Source: Halanaerobiaceae bacterium
GTDB lineage: Bacteria > Bacillota > Halanaerobiia > Halanaerobiales > DTU029
Reading direction: 5' to 3'
Length of the DNA stretch: 7,374 bases
NCBI GenBank assembly: GCA_012521855.1
Contig: JAAYLO010000264.1
Span: forward strand, 1 to 7,374
A program made the position numbers and the translations under genes. The notes below the pieces were generated by a model. That model had not been told where the DNA came from, searched no databases, and saw nothing but the letters and a program-made list of their open reading frames with translations. Below are positions 5,337 to 7,374 of this stretch, piece by piece (position 1 is the first letter of the stretch; each line of letters begins with the position of its first letter).

Positions 5337-7154
5337 ATGAAAGTGGTACTGGCAGCATTGAATGCTAAATATATTCACAGCTCACTGGCTTTAAGGTATA
5401 TTGAGAAATACTGTAAGAAATATTGCAGAGCTGAATTCCAGCTGGAAGTAAAAGAGTTCTCCATAAATGAAAAACCGGACTACATACTGGGAGAACTTTA
5501 CAGGGCCGGGGCTGATCTCATTGCCTTTTCAACATATATCTGGAACCGGGAGTATATCCTCAAACTGGCAGGCAGATTGAAGAAAGTACTGCCCGGTCTC
5601 CTGATAGTACTGGGCGGACCGGAAGTTTCCTTTGATCCAGTGGAAACAATGGAGAGAAATCCCTTTATCGATATTATAGTCAGGGGAGAAGGGGAGCTGA
5701 CCTTTAAGGAACTGCTGGACAGGCTCTCTGTTTTCTATAGCGGCAGAGTGATTGAAGCACAACTGGAGGAGATTGATGGCATTGTCTACCGGACCCGGGA
5801 AGGCCTTCCTGTGGAAAACAGGGAGCGGGAGCTGATCTGTGAACTTGATACCATTCCCCGTCCCTATAGCAGATCTGATCTGCGGGGATTGGAAAACAGG
5901 ATCATATACTATGAGTCATCCCGGGGCTGTCCTTACAACTGCAGTTATTGCCTTTCTTCCGCCATAAAGGGTGTCAGGTCCTTTTCCATGCAGAGGATCA
6001 AGGAGGACCTGGGTTTTTATATAGAAAACAGGGTAAAACAACTGAAGTTTGTTGACAGGACCTTCAATTATGATCAGAAAAGGGCCCTGGAAATCATGAG
6101 ATTCCTGGTAGAGAACAGGGCTGAGACCACTTATCATTTTGAGATCAGTGCAGATATACTGGGTAAGGAGCTCCTGGATTTTCTTGCAAAGGTTCCTGAT
6201 GGTCTCTTCCAGTTTGAAATCGGTGTACAGTCCACCAACCAGGAAACCCTGAAGCTCATCGGGCGGAAGATGGATTTTAAGAAACTGGCTGAGAATGTGA
6301 AGGCCCTGAGGAAAGCAGGGATTATTAAACTATATCTGGATCTCATAGCAGGACTGCCTGCTGAAAGCTATCATTCCTTTGCCAGGTCTTTTGATGATGT
6401 ATATGGCCTGGATCCACATGTATTGCAGCCTGGTTTTTTGAAACTCCTGAAAGGTTCCAGGATCAGGAGGGAATCCCCTGGTTTCGAATATAAATTTACA
6501 GAAGAGCCTCCCTATGAGGTCCTTGAAAACAGGGATATTTCCTATGGTGAACTCCTCAGATTGAAGGAGATAGAATATGTCCTGGACAGATATCACAATT
6601 CCGGTGTTTTTACAAATTCACTGAGATTTATATTTCAGCACTACTATGATTCATATTTCTCATTCTATGAAGATCTCGCCCGTTATTTTGTGAGAAAAGA
6701 CTTAAGGAAAATGGCTCACAGCAGAAAGGCTCTTTATAGTATATTATTCGATTTTTTCCAGGAGAGCCTTTCATCAAGTGAGGAGGAACTGGATATCTTC
6801 AGGGAGATATTGAAATTTGATTTTCTCCTTCATGAAAAGGGGGCAAAACTCCCTGACTGGGCAGCAGGATATAGTATCGAAGATTTCAATGACTTAAGAT
6901 ATAGATTCCTGGAAAGGGAAGAAAACATAAGGACCTTTCTCCCCCATTTATCCGGTAAGAGTATCAGGGAAATCCTGAGAGAGCTCGATTTTCACCTTTT
7001 TAAATTTGATGTGACCGACCCTGCCCTGGCAGAAAGGATGGGAGAACTTTTAGAAAGTAAAGAGCCCGGACTACAGGTCATCCTTTTTGATTACAGCAGG
7101 AAGGGAAAGCCTGCTGCTGTAAATGTAAGCGGGCAGTTTTATCCCGACACTTAA
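5337..7154 (+). CDS. B12-binding-domain radical SAM protein, DUF4080-type
   Basis: The ATG at 5337 follows AGGGGTG with 7-nt spacing; the product is 605 residues. The N-terminal ~140 residues look like a cobalamin-binding domain (VVLAALNAKYIHSSLALRYI, then LIAFSTYIWNREYIL, LIVLGGPEVSFDP and RGEGE), though no DxHxxG histidine motif is seen, so cobalamin may bind without a protein His ligand or not at all. The radical SAM core follows. It has YYESSRGCPYNCSYCLSS with cluster cysteines 198, 202 and 205 (C-x3-C-x2-C), then FEIGVQSTN and YLDLIAGLPAES strands typical of the barrel. The C-terminal ~200 residues match my recollection of the DUF4080 tail common to this family in clostridia. Substrate and reaction are unknown. 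It is transcribed on its own, isolated by the upstream terminator, so association with the flavoenzyme operon is not supported. Confidence 0.9.
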   Translation: MKVVLAALNAKYIHSSLALRYIEKYCKKYCRAEFQLEVKEFSINEKPDYILGELYRAGADLIAFSTYIWNREYILKLAGRLKKVLPGLLIVLGGPEVSFDPVETMERNPFIDIIVRGEGELTFKELLDRLSVFYSGRVIEAQLEEIDGIVYRTREGLPVENRERELICELDTIPRPYSRSDLRGLENRIIYYESSRGCPYNCSYCLSSAIKGVRSFSMQRIKEDLGFYIENRVKQLKFVDRTFNYDQKRALEIMRFLVENRAETTYHFEISADILGKELLDFLAKVPDGLFQFEIGVQSTNQETLKLIGRKMDFKKLAENVKALRKAGIIKLYLDLIAGLPAESYHSFARSFDDVYGLDPHVLQPGFLKLLKGSRIRRESPGFEYKFTEEPPYEVLENRDISYGELLRLKEIEYVLDRYHNSGVFTNSLRFIFQHYYDSYFSFYEDLARYFVRKDLRKMAHSRKALYSILFDFFQESLSSSEEELDIFREILKFDFLLHEKGAKLPDWAAGYSIEDFNDLRYRFLEREENIRTFLPHLSGKSIREILRELDFHLFKFDVTDPALAERMGELLESKEPGLQVILFDYSRKGKPAAVNVSGQFYPDT

Positions 7155-7291
7155 ATTTCCGGGGGACCTGTTCTTATAAAGGGCGGGCAGAGGGTAATTT
7201 TTTACGGGGAAATAATATAAAGAGGAAAACAGCTTAAATAATGGCAAGTTAGTGTAAAATAAGTTTTGGAGAAATATTAAAATAAAATAGA

Positions 7292-7355
7292 AAGAAGACT
7301 CCTTATTTGATAAAATGTTAAGTGTCAAACAAAACATTTAGAAAGGAGTCTTCTT
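7292..7355. repeat. Perfect 13-bp inverted repeat enclosing a second, 7-bp inverted repeat
   Basis: AAGAAGACTCCTT (7292-7304) is exactly complementary to AAGGAGTCTTCTT (7343-7355), with 38 bp between them. Inside lies AAATGTT (7313-7319) pairing with AACATTT (7333-7339). The 3' arm contains the AAGGAG ribosome binding site (7343-7348) and ends directly before the ATG at 7356, so a transcript entering from upstream would fold the site away. Confidence 0.85.
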
Positions 7356-7374
7356 ATGAATACTATTATACAAC
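7356..7374 (+). CDS. Start of an unidentified gene, possibly a transposase (3'-truncated by window edge)
   Basis: ATG at 7356 follows AAGGAG with 7-nt spacing and the frame reads MNTIIQ before the window ends. Six residues are too few for identification. The sequestered ribosome binding site and flanking inverted repeats are what one sees ahead of some transposase genes, which is the only reason for the suggestion. Confidence 0.5.

Larger units (their letters stand above)
7243..7374 (+). mobile_element. Possible left end of an insertion sequence (extends beyond window)
   Basis: Downstream of the radical SAM gene there is about 200 bp of A/T-rich non-coding DNA, then an inverted repeat that covers the ribosome binding site of a new ORF. 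GGCAAGTTAGTGTAAAATAAG (from 7243) loosely resembles transposon ends of the IS256 kind, and GTTAAGTGTCAAACA at 7318-7332 is a diverged copy of its core. The boundary is a guess, since the other end and any target duplication are outside the window. Confidence 0.28.

Noticed and set aside
7168..7203. Terminator after the radical SAM gene (CTGTTC 7168-7173 with GGGCAG 7185-7190, T-run 7198-7203)
   Set aside because: The stem needs two G-U pairs and the T-run is 7 bases away from it; too weak to call.

Overview
The window looks like chromosomal DNA from a low-to-moderate-GC anaerobic Gram-positive (Firmicutes-like) bacterium. This rests on strong AGGAGG-type ribosome binding sites, a TTGAAA/TAAAAT promoter, A/T-rich intergenic DNA, an intrinsic terminator with a U-tract, and a B12-binding/DUF4080-type radical SAM gene. 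Genus cannot be fixed from the sequence alone.

Layout: (i) 1-926, the 3' part of a zinc-dependent medium-chain alcohol/polyol dehydrogenase. (ii) 904-954, a near-consensus promoter followed at the expected transcription start by a perfect 16-bp palindrome of the LacI-family operator type. (iii) 1031-5194, a tight operon of three oxidoreductases: an Old Yellow Enzyme/2,4-dienoyl-CoA-reductase-like flavoenzyme, a short-chain dehydrogenase, and a fumarate-reductase-type FAD flavoprotein, closed by a strong terminator at 5223-5254. (iv) 5337-7154, a separately transcribed radical SAM protein. (v) 7155-7374, a non-coding stretch leading into the first codons of a new gene whose ribosome binding site lies in a perfect 13-bp inverted repeat; this may be the left end of an insertion sequence.

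The main discovery is in the OYE-like gene. A conventional reading stops at a TGA at 2240-2242 after 403 residues. The same frame continues for 38 more sense codons to a TAA at 2357-2359, and the extension completes a C-x2-U-x2-C-x11-C motif that matches the [4Fe-4S] cluster motif of the FadH/trimethylamine dehydrogenase family, with the TGA at a cluster cysteine position. A hairpin with a G-rich loop lies about 31-33 nt after the TGA. The simplest reading is a selenocysteine-containing, iron-sulfur OYE-family enzyme of 442 residues, with Sec404 in place of a cluster ligand.

Taken together, the alcohol dehydrogenase, SDR, ene-reductase-like flavoenzyme and FAD reductase suggest a cytoplasmic pathway that interconverts alcohol, ketone and C=C groups on an unidentified small molecule, controlled by a sugar- or metabolite-responsive LacI-type repressor. 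The substrate cannot be named from the sequence.
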